From Trichopria drosophilae (lineage: Eukaryota > Arthropoda > Insecta > Hymenoptera > Diapriidae): a DNA stretch of 64,000 nucleotides. Shown in pieces: positions 12,519-24,770 of the stretch; position 1 is the stretch's first letter, and each line of letters opens with the position of its first letter. Location: the NCBI GenBank assembly GCA_030407085.1, contig CM059582.1, positions 22,395,001 to 22,459,000 of the forward strand, in the 5' to 3' direction. A program made the translations under genes and the position numbers. The notes beneath the pieces are model-generated. The model was not told where the DNA came from, did no database searches, and saw only the letters and a program-made list of their open reading frames with translations.

Positions 12519-12687
12519 TTTAATAATTGTTGTAATGTAATGTTTAATAATTTTATTTTTTATATTATTTATATTATTTGTTGAGTTAGTCAAATGTTGA
12601 GTTCGAAAATGTTGAGATTGAATGTGTAGAGTTTGTTAAAGGTTGAGTTTGAAAATGTTGAATTTGTAAGTTGAGTTGGTTTTACCG

Positions 12688-12773
12688 TAGCGGGCGAGCG
12701 AAGCTTAGTGGTTACGGTGTTAGCGTAGTAACTGAGACTCCCAGGTTCGATTCCCCGTCGGGACTAGTTTTTT
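12688..12773 (+). other. tRNA-derived Pol III unit (SINE-like head), not a functional tRNA
   Basis: An A-box-like AAGCTTAGTGG (12701-12711) is followed by a perfect B box, GGTTCGATTCC (12744-12754), at normal internal-promoter spacing. A run of six or more T (12768-12773) could end Pol III transcription. The acceptor stem does not pair and the T stem is imperfect, so this is a tRNA pseudogene or the head of a SINE. It lies in the same element and on the same strand as the hammerhead, about 0.8 kb downstream of it. Confidence 0.7.
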
Positions 12774-13390
12774 CAGATTTATTTGCGAGCATTACTAATG
12801 AATGGTGTAAAAATAGCATAAGGATATACATAAATATTTTCCCAATAACAGATATTGTATATCATATAATATATATACGATTTATTTGGACTGCATCCTG
12901 AATATTTGTTTTATACTTTGCAGTAAGTTCTACATTTTGTTGCATATCAATGGTCTCCGAAAGCATTTCTAGACAGTACTAGTGTATTATTAATTTCGAA
13001 CTGGCAATCACTACTAATTCAGTACTGATTTCCAGTACTGTAGGTCACTACTGGTCCGGTACTGCCCTAATCCGGCAGTCAGTACTGGACAGCGTTACAT
13101 GCCGGTGTTGGCCCAGTACCGACCCAGTACTGGCCGCAGTACTGCAACTCCGGCAGTCAGTATTGTGTAAGTACCATGCTGGTACTATTATGGTACTAAT
13201 TTCTACCTGGGTAGTCGTTTTTATAGCCTATTTGTAGTTAAAAAACCCCTATGTACCTCAATTTTTGATTTTTAAATTTTAAAAACAGTTGTATTCATCG
13301 ACTTCAAAATCATACAAACGAATTCTTCAAAATATGATAAGTTACAATAAATATTTTAATAAACCGTACATAAGAAACAAATTATATATC

Positions 13391-14012
13391 AATTCAAGAT
13401 GAAGTCTGCAAGTTGTAATTTTGGATTTTCTCGTACAAATGTGGATTATTTGTAATAATCAAAATCATGGAGAATTGAGATAAAAAAGTAATTATTATCA
13501 TTTGTGATTATTTAATCTCATCATGATTCATTCATAACCTCAAATTTATTATATAAAATGGGTTTTTACCGATTTTTTATCTGATCTTCATTAAATTTCC
13601 GATGTTTCCGGTTTTGTTTAATTTTTTTTTTATTTTTTCATTTCGACAACAATTTGATTCTTCTAAGAAATTGCAACGGTGAATGAAGTCAACAATAATG
13701 CGATGAATCTGTGTAACTTTATAAAGTGATTTGAAGTATACCTTGCAAAATTGTTTATTACATTCTGAACAATAATACGTTGTTCGCTTTTTAAACTTGT
13801 CACCAGAACAATATCGTCTTGACTCTTCGTTCTTAATATTGTGGGTCTCAAAAAGCTTTTGAAATTTTCTTCTCATATAAACGGTGCAAATATAATCAGA
13901 TAAAAAATCGGTAAAACGCCATTGTATATAATTAATTTGAGGTTAAGAATGAAACAAGAGATATTTATGCGAGAAAATACAAAATTGCAACTTGCAGACG
14001 TCATTTTGAATT
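13391..14012. mobile_element. foldback element enclosing a piggyBac-like fragment
   Basis: The arms match in inverted orientation. The left (13391-13592) has TCTGCAAGTTGTAATTTTGG, CATAACCTCAAATT and TTTTTACCGATTTTTTATCTG; the right (about 13895-14012) has the complements. The loop between them holds a cysteine-rich reading frame (13600-13876). No TTAA sits exactly at the ends, so the boundaries may be internal. Confidence 0.78.
13600..13876 (-). pseudogene. piggyBac-like transposase C-terminal cysteine-rich domain, fragment
   Basis: A minus-strand frame contains RRYCSGDKFKKRT followed by YYCSECNKQFCKVYFKSLY. The pattern, a Cys, a basic stretch, T-x-Y-x-C-x2-C-x5-C and an aromatic-rich tail, is that of the zinc-binding C-terminus of piggyBac transposases (typically ...T.YYC..C...LC...CF..YH). 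The final CF..YH has become VYF..LY. Nothing of the catalytic domain precedes it. It lies in the loop of a foldback element, so it is a relic, perhaps captured. An unrelated short zinc finger is possible but less likely. Confidence 0.6.
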
Positions 14013-14139
14013 TGTCTTTTTGGAAAAAACTGCCGGAAGAAGAAAGGGTTGAGCAAAAATTCGCGATTAGTATGTTTTGCAATGGTCAGTATTGTCATTT
14101 TCAATGTCAAAATACATGATTCGTTTTGTTTCTTTTTCG

Positions 14140-14320
14140 AAAAAATTATCATAACTCTTTCTGTGAATTCGCCGGCTGATTCTAACCACGAGATTCGAAA
14201 GAGGAGGTCCTGATATTATCGACCTCGACTTATTTCAATTTTTTAAACGTCGTTTAGAACAAAAGGTACATCGCTGAAAGTTTCGTCCATTTTTGATCTT
14301 TCAGGACGAAAAGAGTTAAT
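14140..14320 (+). repeat. dispersed repeat, copy A (mate at 38690-38875)
   Basis: Same-strand similarity with 38690-38875: ATCATAACTCTTTCTGTGAATT versus ATCATAACTTTTTTCGTTGCAATT, then GCCGGCT(G/A)ATTCT, ATTCGAAAGAGGA, TACATCGCT(G/A)AAAG and GGACGAAAAGAG. Function unknown. Confidence 0.75.
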
Positions 14321-14329
14321 GTAAAAACT

Positions 14330-15600
14330 CAACATAAACGCAATGCTGTATTGGTAAACATAAAGCTTGATAAACTAGAGTTAAACTAAGTTTAATTCCT
14401 AAAGGATTTTTTTTTATTTTTAAAGCAAACAGTACTCAATTGAAAGAAGTGAACAATTTCCATTCCAAAAGGTGTAACACATATCGAATTAAAATTGTTT
14501 GTCAACACGGATTTAAAAAACCATCCAGAGTCCTAATTTTAATAACACAAAATTTAAGTAATCTGATCATGATGTGCACTGAAAATGATTTTTTAAATCC
14601 ACCTTAAACATTTAATTCTGAGTTCAATTATAAAACTAAACCCTGTTATTGCTTAAATAGGTTGGCGATTTATATAGCCAAGTACATTGTTTTGAGGAGA
14701 AATTATTTACGGAACTAGAAGTTCGTTAGTACACGATTTAGGTCAAACTAGTGCTCGATGCCTCAGGACAGTAACCATTGTACTTGAAAGCAATACTAGA
14801 ATTTGCTCCTAACTTAATAGGAAAACTTTATTTCAAACATATCATTTTGAAAAAGGTTACTTTTAATTTCAGCGTATTCTTTTTTCATGTTTGTATTTGA
14901 TTCTAGATTTGATGAAATATTTTCTGTGAAATAGTTTGGAGTTAAAAATAATACAAATGAAGTGCAATTCAGTACAGGGATAATCAATTTTATATTCCTG
15001 AATGACTGTGTAATTTATTAGTAAATGCAATTCGTTACCGTTGTTTTTTGAATATTCCGTGAAAGTATTTTTTCTCATTTTAATCTCTAAATACTTTTAG
15101 TTTGATTAATTTTTTTATTTTTATAAGTTAAAGCTGCAAGTGAATTCAACGAAAACGCATTTCGTTTCGTTTTTTTCCTTTATAAATCAATATTTTACAA
15201 ATTTTAGTATTAATGATTATAAAATATCAAGATTATCATGAAGTATTATAGAACTATTTCTACATTATCCTGAGTTTTTATTCAAATATTTATTAATGCA
15301 GGTTTGACCTAGTAAGCTTATGCCATTGGTAAGGTTTGAATATTTACTATTTATAATCTTCTCAATGAGTAAGTTATCATTGTAAAATCAAATGGATACA
15401 TGTAGTGTATATATCATCTTAATTTATGTAAACATTTCTACAGTAAATGTAAGAGATATAAAAACGTAGATTAAAAGTAAAAGAGTTGGAAAGTTGTGGA
15501 GAGTGGTATAAGATAAATTCGACTAAAGTTACTTCATATTGATGTGTCTCCGCTTTAGTTAATACTAATAATGAAATTAGTCCTCGAATTAATCAACAAT
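14330..15600. other. intron sequence, nothing supported
   Basis: AT-rich intron of the rapsyn-like gene without a recognisable open frame or clear repeat. Confidence 0.5.
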
Positions 15601-15605
15601 AGGTA

Positions 15606-15829
15606 CACTAAAAAAATAGTTAAAATAACCAGACAAGATTATTAAATAGGCCCTTGTTATTTTTTCTGGTTAAAATAACCAGAATTCTGGTTGGTTTAAC
15701 CAGAAATATTGTTGGCTTTATTAGCAATATTTTCTAAACAATTATTATTCTAATTAAATTATCCAGAATTCCTTATTATAACCAGAAAAAATAGTACGGT
15801 CGTATTTAACCAGAATATTTTTTTGAGTG
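15606..15829. mobile_element. 224-bp MITE with TA target duplication
   Basis: The termini are CACTAAAAAAATAG and its inverse TATTTTTTTGAGTG, flanked by TA on both sides. The interior repeats AACCAG and CTGGTT in both orientations. TA duplication and CACT(N)AAAAAAATA ends suggest a Tc1/mariner-type MITE. Confidence 0.85.
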
Positions 15830-15831
15830 TA

Positions 15832-17980
15832 GGATAGTTAATAACAAAAGTTAGCATTTACAGATGTTAATAAATATTAAATAACAACTATAAACTGCAC
15901 AAAAATAGCACTTGACAATAAATTTGCACAAAAATTTGACTTTTATCTGATGATTACCTATGCATATTACAAACGTCTAGAGACAGTTTAACTAGTCTAA
16001 TTTATATACAAGTAGTCATAATAAATAATAAAATGTCTGTATTGCTAGAAGTTTTTAGAATTAACAAAATATATACAGAATTTATTCTTTAAAAAAACTA
16101 CACACTTATAAATATGTTATTATAACAAATTTCGTTTTAAATATTCGTACCAAGAAGTTCTTTTCGAATGAATTAGGTCTTGCAAATAAACAGACAGTTG
16201 ACCGAGTACATTTTCGAGTTTTCCTGCGCAGTAACACTATGTGACATTTTCTGGTCGAAAAAATTTAATTATACGCTGGAACGAAAAACGACTAAAGCAG
16301 AAGAAAGTAAAGGACATTTTCACTAAAATTTCTGGTATTGATTTCAATTTAATCCTCTTCTTTAGTTTATAATATTATAATGTAAAAACTAAAATGTAAA
16401 AAGAGATTTTTAATAATAATAAATTTTCGAAAGAATATATTTATTGATTTGTAAATTTCTAATACAAAATATTAGAAATTAATTAAAACTATTTAATAAT
16501 TAATTGTAACAATATTTTATGATTTATTTCTTTAGAATATGTCTGAAAAGCCTCAGCATTAAAAAGTGATTTATTTTTGGATTAAAATATTTACTAAACG
16601 ATTTTTGCCTGTGTTTTAAGTATGTATAAATATTTTTCGATGAGAAATCGATGTATTATTTCTAAATTTTACGAATTTTACTGCACAATATTTATGTGCT
16701 AAAATGACTAGCGTTACAGCACTAGAACGTTAAGATATAAAAGATATTTAGTCAGTTTTTATTTATTTTTTGTTATACTTTATTTTTCTATTTAGTGAAC
16801 AATTTATAAAATATTTGCATATTTTAAAATACTCGTTAAGTCCTTATTAGATAATTTTCGACGGTTATATTTTACGTTAAAAAGACTACTAAACATGTTC
16901 CAAACGGGCATATCTGACGTTGATTTAACTGAACTTCCTAAATCTTTTATTATCCAAATGGTTCAAAAATAGATCTTTTCGAAAATATTTTGTTATTACG
17001 TTGTTCAACCTGAAATCATTTCCAAAATTCTGTTGGAAGTAAAGAAATTCTGTCATCGAGAAATGTTGAAAATCAAGATGGGAATATTTAAAATGGTAGC
17101 TTACATATAAAAAAATTGTTTTTTTGAAAATAAGAGACAAAAATGTTATAGAACAAAAAGTTCTTAGAATTGAGCAAAGTATCGGCTGACATTTACACAA
17201 AATTTATTCAGTAAATCTTTTATTTTCGATCAATTAATGTTATAATTATCAAGTATAAAAGTGTTAAAAATAAACTATTAAAATATTTCTGAACCATTCG
17301 CCAATTTTAAGGGACCATGGGATTCTTTAATTTCTTTTTTCAAAATATTAAGATCAGCAAAAAAGACGAAATTGTTGAATCATAATAAGCTCAAAATACA
17401 ATATTTTTTCTTCAACAAGCATTGGTATGTTTTCTGAATGGTTTTCCGAAAGATTGGTATTGAGACATAGAAATTAAACAAATTTTTGGACGGTGTCATT
17501 GCGTTTTAAAAATGAGCATTTTTTTAATAGAAAAAATTGAAATAGTCCAAAATTGGCCACTTTTTCTCACATAATCTTCAAAGTTATGTATTTTACTATA
17601 CTTAAGGTCGCCCTTTTCAATGAGATTATCAAAATTGATCTGTCATAATTAGAAAATGAAATGTAGCGAAATATTAATAAGTAAATCTAAAATTATCGGC
17701 AACGAGACATTCATGGCTGTTTGAGGGGTTGAGATTTTTTGAATGTATACTAATAAATATACCTTATTTACGTTTTAACTACGAAAACATTTTTAAGGTT
17801 ATAATTTACTCACAATAACCCACGAAAATACCTTTTTACTAATATATGACACTTTGAGTGGCTTGGGATTGAATTCTCGAATGTCTTACAGTCAGGAAGA
17901 ATATTGAGTGATATGGAAGTGTGAGATCAGTATCCTAAAACATTGTACCGTTATGCAAATGCTGGTTATTAACATATGTA
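15832..17980. other. intron sequence, nothing supported
   Basis: Very AT-rich intron of the rapsyn-like gene. The 16925-17200 minus frame is low complexity and shows no domain. Confidence 0.5.
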
Positions 17981-17981
17981 C

Positions 17982-18184
17982 ATTCTAAGTTTAAATTAGT
18001 GAAAAATGCGTTACTATTTGAAATTTGTAACAAAAGTTACTAGTTATCAGTCAATTTTAACTAATTGAATGATTTGCTCAAATTATACTACTCATTCAAT
18101 TAGTAGAAATTGACCAATATTTAGTAAATTTTGTTACTAATTTCAAATAGTAACCCACTTTTCACTAATTTAGATTTAGAGAAT
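17982..18184. repeat. 203-bp palindromic MITE
   Basis: The left arm ATTCTAAG...AAATTAGTGAAAAATGCG, GTTACTATTTGAAATTTGTA and the right arm TTTCAAATAGTAAC, CACTTTTCACTAATTT are inverse copies of roughly 85 bp around a short centre. It lies next to the 99-nt rapsyn exon. Confidence 0.82.
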
Positions 18185-18527
18185 ACGCCATATTTTCCCC
18201 TATAATCCTTCATTTACTTACATATCTTAATTTTTTATTTGATTTAGTTCACCTCAAAAAAAAACATACAATATACCAATACAATATAATTTTTATTTAT
18301 CACTTCAAAAATAAATGTATAGTTATGAATAAGGTAGTGACATAATAAACAGGATTAGTATAAAAATGTAAAAAATAGCTCACGATATTATTTTAGTTAC
18401 AATTCATTTAATAATACGACTAGTAAATAAATCATGAGTATTATGATGTTTATAGAAATAATTCTGTTATTATTTACAACGTCTTCTGATGGCCTACATA
18501 AACATCTATAAAGAGAAAAACACTCAC

Positions 18528-18626
18528 GTTGATGTCAGACTTTTTTCTGTAAATATCGCCCATTATACGTATACTTCGAGCGTAGCTGGCCTGGTCCGCT
18601 GAGATTAAAGACAGCCGTGTTGCTTC
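18528..18626 (-). CDS. RAPSN: rapsyn-like, short TPR exon (33 codons)
   Basis: Encodes residues 221-253, phase 0 at both ends. It begins EATRLSLISADQASYARS and ends RIMGDIYRKKSDIN. This corresponds to the rapsyn segment ESMKIALQHGDRPLQAL...ADIHRSRGDLE, with DI(Y/H)R.(K/S).D as the anchor. The acceptor is AATTTCAG before 18626, with a T-rich tract upstream, and the donor is ATCAAC|GTGAGT after 18528. At 99 nt it is the smallest visible exon. Both neighbouring exons share its phase, so skipping it would keep the frame and remove one TPR hairpin. That is an inference about possible isoforms, not an observation. Confidence 0.93.
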
Positions 18627-18699
18627 CTGAAATTTATCAGTAAAATTGTTATCTGTTTCTTGAAAGTTACAATATATTAACACAGATAAATTAAAATGT

Positions 18700-20310
18700 T
18701 ATTTACATTTAAAAATATTATTTGGGTGATCTAAAAATAGTGACACTAACTGCCAAGGGTGTTTCATTTGAATGAATATCTGAGCTTGCGAATAACAAAT
18801 TAGTACAGGAAAATTGTCCCTGATGCACCTAAAAACCCTAATATAGGGGCATCAGGTCAAATAGTAATTTAATAGGTCTAACAAAATTGTTATAAAAATC
18901 GCGGTTAGAAGAAAAGGTCACTTAGGTATCATTAGATATTACAGCTTAATTTAATTATTTGCCATATTATTGTGCCATTTGAGCATTCAATTTTTAAATT
19001 CTCTTATTTGCTTTTGTTGATTAATAAACACGTAAACCTTCTATATCACATTTTACCATTCTGGCAAATATTCAGTTGAAGAAACTGTAATAAAAAAAAT
19101 TTTTTTTTTCGTTTAATTATGCAGTGAATTTGTTATTTATATTTTAAGGCAATTATAAGATATTATGAAATCGTTTCCACAGATTAAAGTACAAACTTGT
19201 GAAAAATTTAAATAGTGCAATTAAAAGTTTTGATTATTAAATTAGTACAACACCTCGAATCGTAATTCTCAATTCGAACTATTAAAATTAAATAAAAGTT
19301 TAAAAGCAGAAAAAATTAAAAAGACTACTGGATCAGTACAAAAAAAAGAAAAAAATACAAAGCGCTATGTATTAAAGTGCACGGAACAAGCTATTACGTA
19401 CAGTAAGTGGCAATAAGGACCGACTGAATTCTAGGCCATGCGTTAAATTACCAGCTTAACGTAGACGATATGCCATTTTATAAATTAATTGTAATTTCAT
19501 ATAATTAAAACAGGGTGGAATTACTTTTAATTGCAAATATCTACGTTCTTATTAGAAATTTTAGTAGTAGAGAATTATTTTGTATTATTAATTATTGGTT
19601 TTTAATTTTTGTATTATTTTAAGGTTTCAAGAATATTCTGTCTAAAAACAGATGAAAGAAAATCATATTCGCATGGTAACCTTCCAAAATATTCTTAGAA
19701 AAGTAAATAACATACTTTCCTTTAGTTTACGGAATAAATTATAAAATATTCCGTACTAATTATTATTAAACATGAGAATTCAATCGTTAGAAGTGAGTTT
19801 ACTGACAAAAAGTTAAATTTTAAGACATTCACACTGTGTGGAGTTAAAATTCAAAGACGGAGAGAATATTGTCATTACTGCAGTCCTATTTTTTAAAAAA
19901 ATAGATTTCTGCATGCAGTGAAATTAAATTTAAGAAGCGATTTAATTTTCGATATCTTTTTTCCGGAAATTTCACTGCATCTCATTTATAGTAAATGCTG
20001 CAGCAATACCAGCAATTGCCACAAATATTGAGTAAACGATTTCACGTTGACCCAAACTTTGCACAAATTTTGCACATTTATTCCACAGTGTTACTGTTGG
20101 TGGTTTAATTAGGGCTAAAAATTCACTCTAATGAAAGAGTAGATATTCACTCTATACAGAGTGACTGACCTTTTAAGTTTGCATGGAGTGAATTTCCACT
20201 ATTTAAGAGTACAATTTCACTGGAAGGAATTTAGAGACGCACTTTTCACGCAAATTGTGATTTTCTTGAAGTGATATTTTAAATAATTAATTTGTTTGTC
20301 CCTAATCGCA
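18700..20310. other. intron sequence, nothing supported
   Basis: AT-rich intron of the rapsyn-like gene with no convincing coding sequence. Several short imperfect palindromes are present, for example ATTCACTCTA repeats near 20120-20160. Confidence 0.5.
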
Positions 20311-20312
20311 CG

Positions 20313-21329
20313 CTTTATTCGATCCATATTCCTGGAATATTCCTTTGGAACATTGGGAACATTCCAAAGTAATATTCCATCCATATTCCAGGAACATTGA
20401 AATGTCCAACGGTGGGAATATTTAAAATATTCTGCATTAGAAATATTATAAAGAATATAAATTTTGTTAGAATATTCCAAAAACTATCAAATAATATAGA
20501 CAAATTAAATTACCGAATATCATTTTGTAGGCTGATTTCAGAATATTTCATTGAGGTGTCACAATTATTAAATGATTTCCTAAAAATCTAGTAGGTAATT
20601 GTTAAAAATACAAATATATGTTAGTGACTTTATAAATTGATGTAAAAAGAAAAAGACCATGATGAGCTTGATTTTAAATCATCGATACAACTTGTGAATC
20701 TCAAACAGAAGTTCCTGATATGTCATCCGTTTTTCGTCCTCTTTGATGACGATGTTTGTCTCTTTTATTTTATTCAGATTATTTCTAATCTACCTTAATC
20801 GACTTTTATCAACTTTGACCTATTGAAAATATGAAATACGATTTAAATCTTGTCCAAATTAATGCAGTTTATTATAATCATTATTGACCAAATTATTTAA
20901 ATTTACATTTGAATCAGGGTTTACATTTTTATCACATCAAAGTTCATCTTAGTTGATTATAATCGACCCAAGTAGATTCGAAAAGTCTCCAAAATTAGGT
21001 CAAATTTGACCATATTCTTACTTATCTTTTTTACTCGGCGGTTTTCGTGAAATCATTTAGAAACTGTGACACCTTCATGAAATGTTCTGAACTCAGCGTA
21101 AAAAATAATATTCATTTATTTTGCATTATTATTCCCTCTACATTAATTGATAGAGTTTTTAAAATATGTGAATAAAATGTGCAGTGTGTAATGCTTAATA
21201 ATATTTATGATGCAGAATATTCAAATGTTTTTGGAATATTCCAAACGTTGGATATTTCAATGTTCCTTTAATATGGATGAAATATTCCCAATGTTCCAAA
21301 GGAATATTCCGGGAATATGGATGGAACAA
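20313..21329. mobile_element. 1-kb element with about 108-bp inverted termini
   Basis: The left terminus (20313-20420) has GATCCATATTCCTGGAATAT, TTTGGAACATTGGGAACATT and GGAACATTGAAATGTCCAACG. The right terminus (21222-21329) is the reverse complement with about 15% change. The interior is AT-rich and non-coding. GGAATATTCC palindromes recur within the arms. No target duplication is obvious. Confidence 0.82.
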
Positions 21330-21339
21330 AGTATGGATT

Positions 21340-22895
21340 GAGGATATTCTTTTGGATTACATGGCTGATCATAATTAATTCTTTTTAACAATTTATATTC
21401 ATAAATTTTCGAATGCCATTAGTTATATAAATCGGTTTTAATTCAATCTAATTTTTTTATATATTTGTGGCCCAAAGATAATTTTCTGCAAAATAGCAGC
21501 TCCCTTCCCTGATTCCCTGATTTTTAACAATTAAAAATCATGTTTTTGATTTCATTAATTTTCAAAATTTAAACAATTTTTTTAAAATCTGCAAAAATTC
21601 TCAAAAGTCATAAACTTATCGAAATTGATGAAATGAATTTTGTAGTTATTTTTATAGTAAGTATATTTTTTAAAGATATTTTATTATCTGATGTTTGTTA
21701 ATAAAATCGGTTTAAATGTGGTAGCCGAAAGATTAATTAAATCTAAACGCGTTTCTAAACAAATTAATGTGAAGGAAATTTCTTTGAATATTAATAGCTT
21801 ATACCACCCGACTCCAAACTGAGCAATTTTTTGGGTCAATATCTGGATTGGAAAAATAATCTGTAATACTTTGAAAGATTTGTATATTAAAAATGCGTTT
21901 CCATACATACGATTGAACAATATTCCCGAATTTAGATAAATTATATCGTCGCTTTAAAGCAAAAAGACAATATCTCAGGACTTCAAGCCAGAAAGGCCTT
22001 ATTCGTTTATTTTATTTTTTTCCATCGTATTTAAGTTGGCAACACTGATAAGATTACATATCGGAGATAACTTTTTTATATAGAAATTGTTTACGTAGTA
22101 TATAGAAATATTATATATAAAAATTTAATGTCACGCAGGGAAATGTATATTTATTACTAAACAAATCAAAGACAAAGGAGTTTTGACCTCGGTGTCGCAT
22201 ACATATGTACGGTCACAAATGCAATTCGGAAACAATTGTGTTTTGTATGTCCTAGTCATTCCACATAACTTATTTATCCGACGTTTGCAGAAAGTTTTCC
22301 TTTGTGTTACGAAACTTTTTTGGCATGGCTATTAATTACACACGAGGATGTATACAATTCTTTCTTTATCCTATTGTGTACAAGTGTTTTCTTCTTTCAG
22401 TGTATTTATGTTACGAAAATGGAAATTCTGTCAAGTATGGATGCCAAGACTAGTAGACAGTAATGAAAGTTAGTTAATCAATTAAAACATGCCTTTAATT
22501 GAACAATTAAAATGTCAGTAATGTATGGTTTGCGATACTGCTTTGACAGCTAATAATGAAGTTGTTGATTGAATAAACATAAATAATAATATTAAATAAC
22601 AAAAAAGTTAAATAGTGTTTAAGAACTTTTTAGTCTTGATTTTGTTTCTTGGTAATAAATCTTAATCTAACTGCATGTTTATTTTATTTTTATCTGGTGG
22701 AGACACGGGGAGACATTAAACGCAAGAAATTACTTCACTCAAAAACCTAATGTTTTTTAAATTAAATATTTTAAGACATAAACTATGCGTAACTTAAATA
22801 ATTCTTTCCATCCTTTTCGCAATTAAGTTTGTACAGACATTCCTCTTGATTTTCAAGTTTTGGCATTAGTACTATATATAATACGTGTCATAAAC
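21340..22895. other. intron sequence, nothing supported
   Basis: AT-rich intron of the rapsyn-like gene. The minus frame 21684-21920 has no recognisable domain. Confidence 0.5.
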
Positions 22896-23149
22896 TACTT
22901 ACAAGTAACACCAGGGAAGTGATAATCACCGATTTTTTTGAAACTGCGTATAAAAGTACTTCTTTAAAACGTATTTAACACGTGTATTTTTGTTTTTCCC
23001 CAAAAACCATTTTTGGGGTAGAAATCACCCTTGAATGTTTGTAGAAATGGCCCTTTAATGTCTTTAGGGTTGAATAATAGTATGTTAAAAATTATTTGTA
23101 GCATGTCTCTCAATATTGGGATATTGACGTTTTGAGGTCGCTGATGAAG

Positions 23150-23335
23150 AAATTGATGTCAGATTTTGAAAATTCAAAATGGCGGATCCAATATGGCGGT
23201 CGAATTTTTATTAATTTTTATGAATGTAATGAAAATTGGGATCTTTATGTTTTTGCGGTCGCTTATGACGATTCTAAAGTCAGGTTTTGGAAATTCAAAA
23301 TGGCAGAACCAATATGGCGGACGAATTTTTACTAT
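23150..23335 (+). repeat. two tandem copies of a roughly 120-bp ATGGCGG unit
   Basis: Each copy carries GTCAG(A/G)TTTTG(A/G)AAATTC, AAAATGGC(G/A)GA(T/A)CCAATATG and GCGG(T/A)CGAATTTTTA. It sits in the middle of the 22902-23773 element and has relatives elsewhere in the window. Confidence 0.8.
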
Positions 23336-23596
23336 TTTTCGGGAATTTTGTGAAACATGGTTGGCTAGGGATTTTTGGCATTACTGATTATCAACATGAT
23401 GTTAGAGTTTGTGAAATTGTAGATTAAGAATAGCCGTTGCAACACGGTCAACGAGTTTCCGGATACGTAACAATTATAAACTGCATTAGTGTTATATCAT
23501 GAAGTAAATAGTTGCAATTTACATTCTCAACTTTTTGCGTTACCCATGAACAACGACGTGGACGTAGTAGTTTTTTGTTCCCATCGGGGTGATTTT

Positions 23597-23680
23597 TGTA
23601 AGTGAGTCCCCTTGCCTCTCACAATGACGGGTGTTTTTTTATGCGAGTTCCCTTGCCTCTCACAATGTCGGGTGTTTTTT
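23597..23680 (+). repeat. two tandem copies, about 43 bp
   Basis: Both have GAGT(C)CCCTTGCCTCTCACAA followed by TG(A/T)CGGGTGTTTTTTT. Same MITE as above. Confidence 0.8.
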
Positions 23681-24770
23681 TTATATGATTTCCCAAAAAA
23701 ATACTTTTTAAAGAAATACTTGTATACGCAGTTTCAAAAAAATCGGTGATTATCACTTCCCTAGGGTTACTTGTTAGTACTATTACTGTAGATACTTTAA
23801 CCCATTAACGCCCTAAGTACACTTCTTTTTGCTTCAATTTCAATTCGAGTTAAAACTTAATTTTGACCTCGGAATCTTGAAGAGCGACCTCAAATACAGT
23901 AGGATATGTACCTCTCAATTTTTGTTAACTTCGATTTTGATACGAAATTCTTGATTGAAATAGAAGCAAGAAGAAGTATCCTTTGAGTGTTAATGGGTTA
24001 AGGTATCTAGATTAAAAAAAAAAGTTCTTGGACACTTTTTGTCGATTCTGTCCCACAGCGGGTCTCTCAAAGTTATATTGTTTTTTATTAATAATATTAT
24101 TAATGTTTTTTTAATAAATTCGATTTCTTGAAAAATGAAAGTTATAAATTGAAATTTTGCATTCGGGAGCTTTTGAGCTAATTACGAATTTGTTGTAAAA
24201 ATTAAAAAAATTGAAATGTTGAATCCACCATAGCGAAAAAAAATTCGAAACTTTATTCAATTTCGATGAATCTCGGCACAGAGGATTTTCCGGATTTATA
24301 TCGAATCTTATGATTCAGAAAATTTTGTCAGATTTATAAAATCCAAAATGGCAGGTCCAACATTATATTCCTTTACATCCGCCATTTTGAATTTTGAAAA
24401 TCTGACAATGGATTCATAATCTGTGGCCAAAACCGTGTTTGAAAGCTGGCAAATGTTGTCACTTAGTACACAATTTTACATTACCTTTTTAATTACGTAT
24501 CTTTTATTTGTTCTTTTATTTTTGTTTGAACTCCAAGTCCAACTAAAAGCTCCGCGATAGTTTAAATTCTAAAAGCTCCGTGGAATTACTGATTTAATAA
24601 ATTGTAATCACCCCTGATAAAACAAATAATATTTTGGATGTTCAATATTTGCTACAAACAAAGAAATATGCGTTTCTACATCTTAGGAAATACTATACGG
24701 TGTTCGAAAAGCATGCACTTTCTGAAAGCACGAATGCAAATTTGATTTAGTATGTATGTAACTGATATAC

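Larger units (their letters stand above)
10851..13213. mobile_element. 2.36-kb inverted-repeat element with GTACTG-rich arms, carrying a hammerhead ribozyme
   Basis: The ends are inverted: TACCCAGGTAAAAAT at 10851 and ATTTCTACCTGGGTA ending at 13213 (14 of 15 match). If the outer TA is the target duplication, the element proper starts at CCCAGG. The left arm (to about 11330) holds at least a dozen GTACTG motifs, and the right arm (from about 12975) holds many in the CAGTACT/CAGTACC forms. Inside are the hammerhead motif (11899-11965), a TTAGG run (12481-12518), repeated ATGTTGAGTT motifs (12590-12675) and a tRNA-like Pol III unit (12688-12773). There is no open reading frame of transposase length. 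The terminal sequence resembles that of the small element at 51243-51350. The superfamily is not identified. Confidence 0.85.
22902..23773. mobile_element. 872-bp MITE, CAAGTAAC termini, TTA target duplication
   Basis: The ends are CAAGTAACACCAGGGAAGTG and its inverse CACTTCCCTAGGGTTACTTG, with about 70 bp of matching arms (GATAATCACCGATTTTTTTG). TTA flanks both ends (22899-22901 and 23774-23776), the TWA target of PIF/Harbinger-type elements. The 25334-26009 element shares the CAAGTAACA(C) terminus. Confidence 0.87.

Noticed and set aside
12688..12773. Functional tRNA gene
   Set aside because: The B box is perfect, but the acceptor stem does not pair and the T stem is poor. A tRNA-derived SINE head fits better.
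14270..14320. Second hammerhead-like motif on the minus strand (GGACGAAAC)
   Set aside because: The upstream box reads CTGAAAGA, not CUGANGA, and no helix I partner or cleavage triplet is present.
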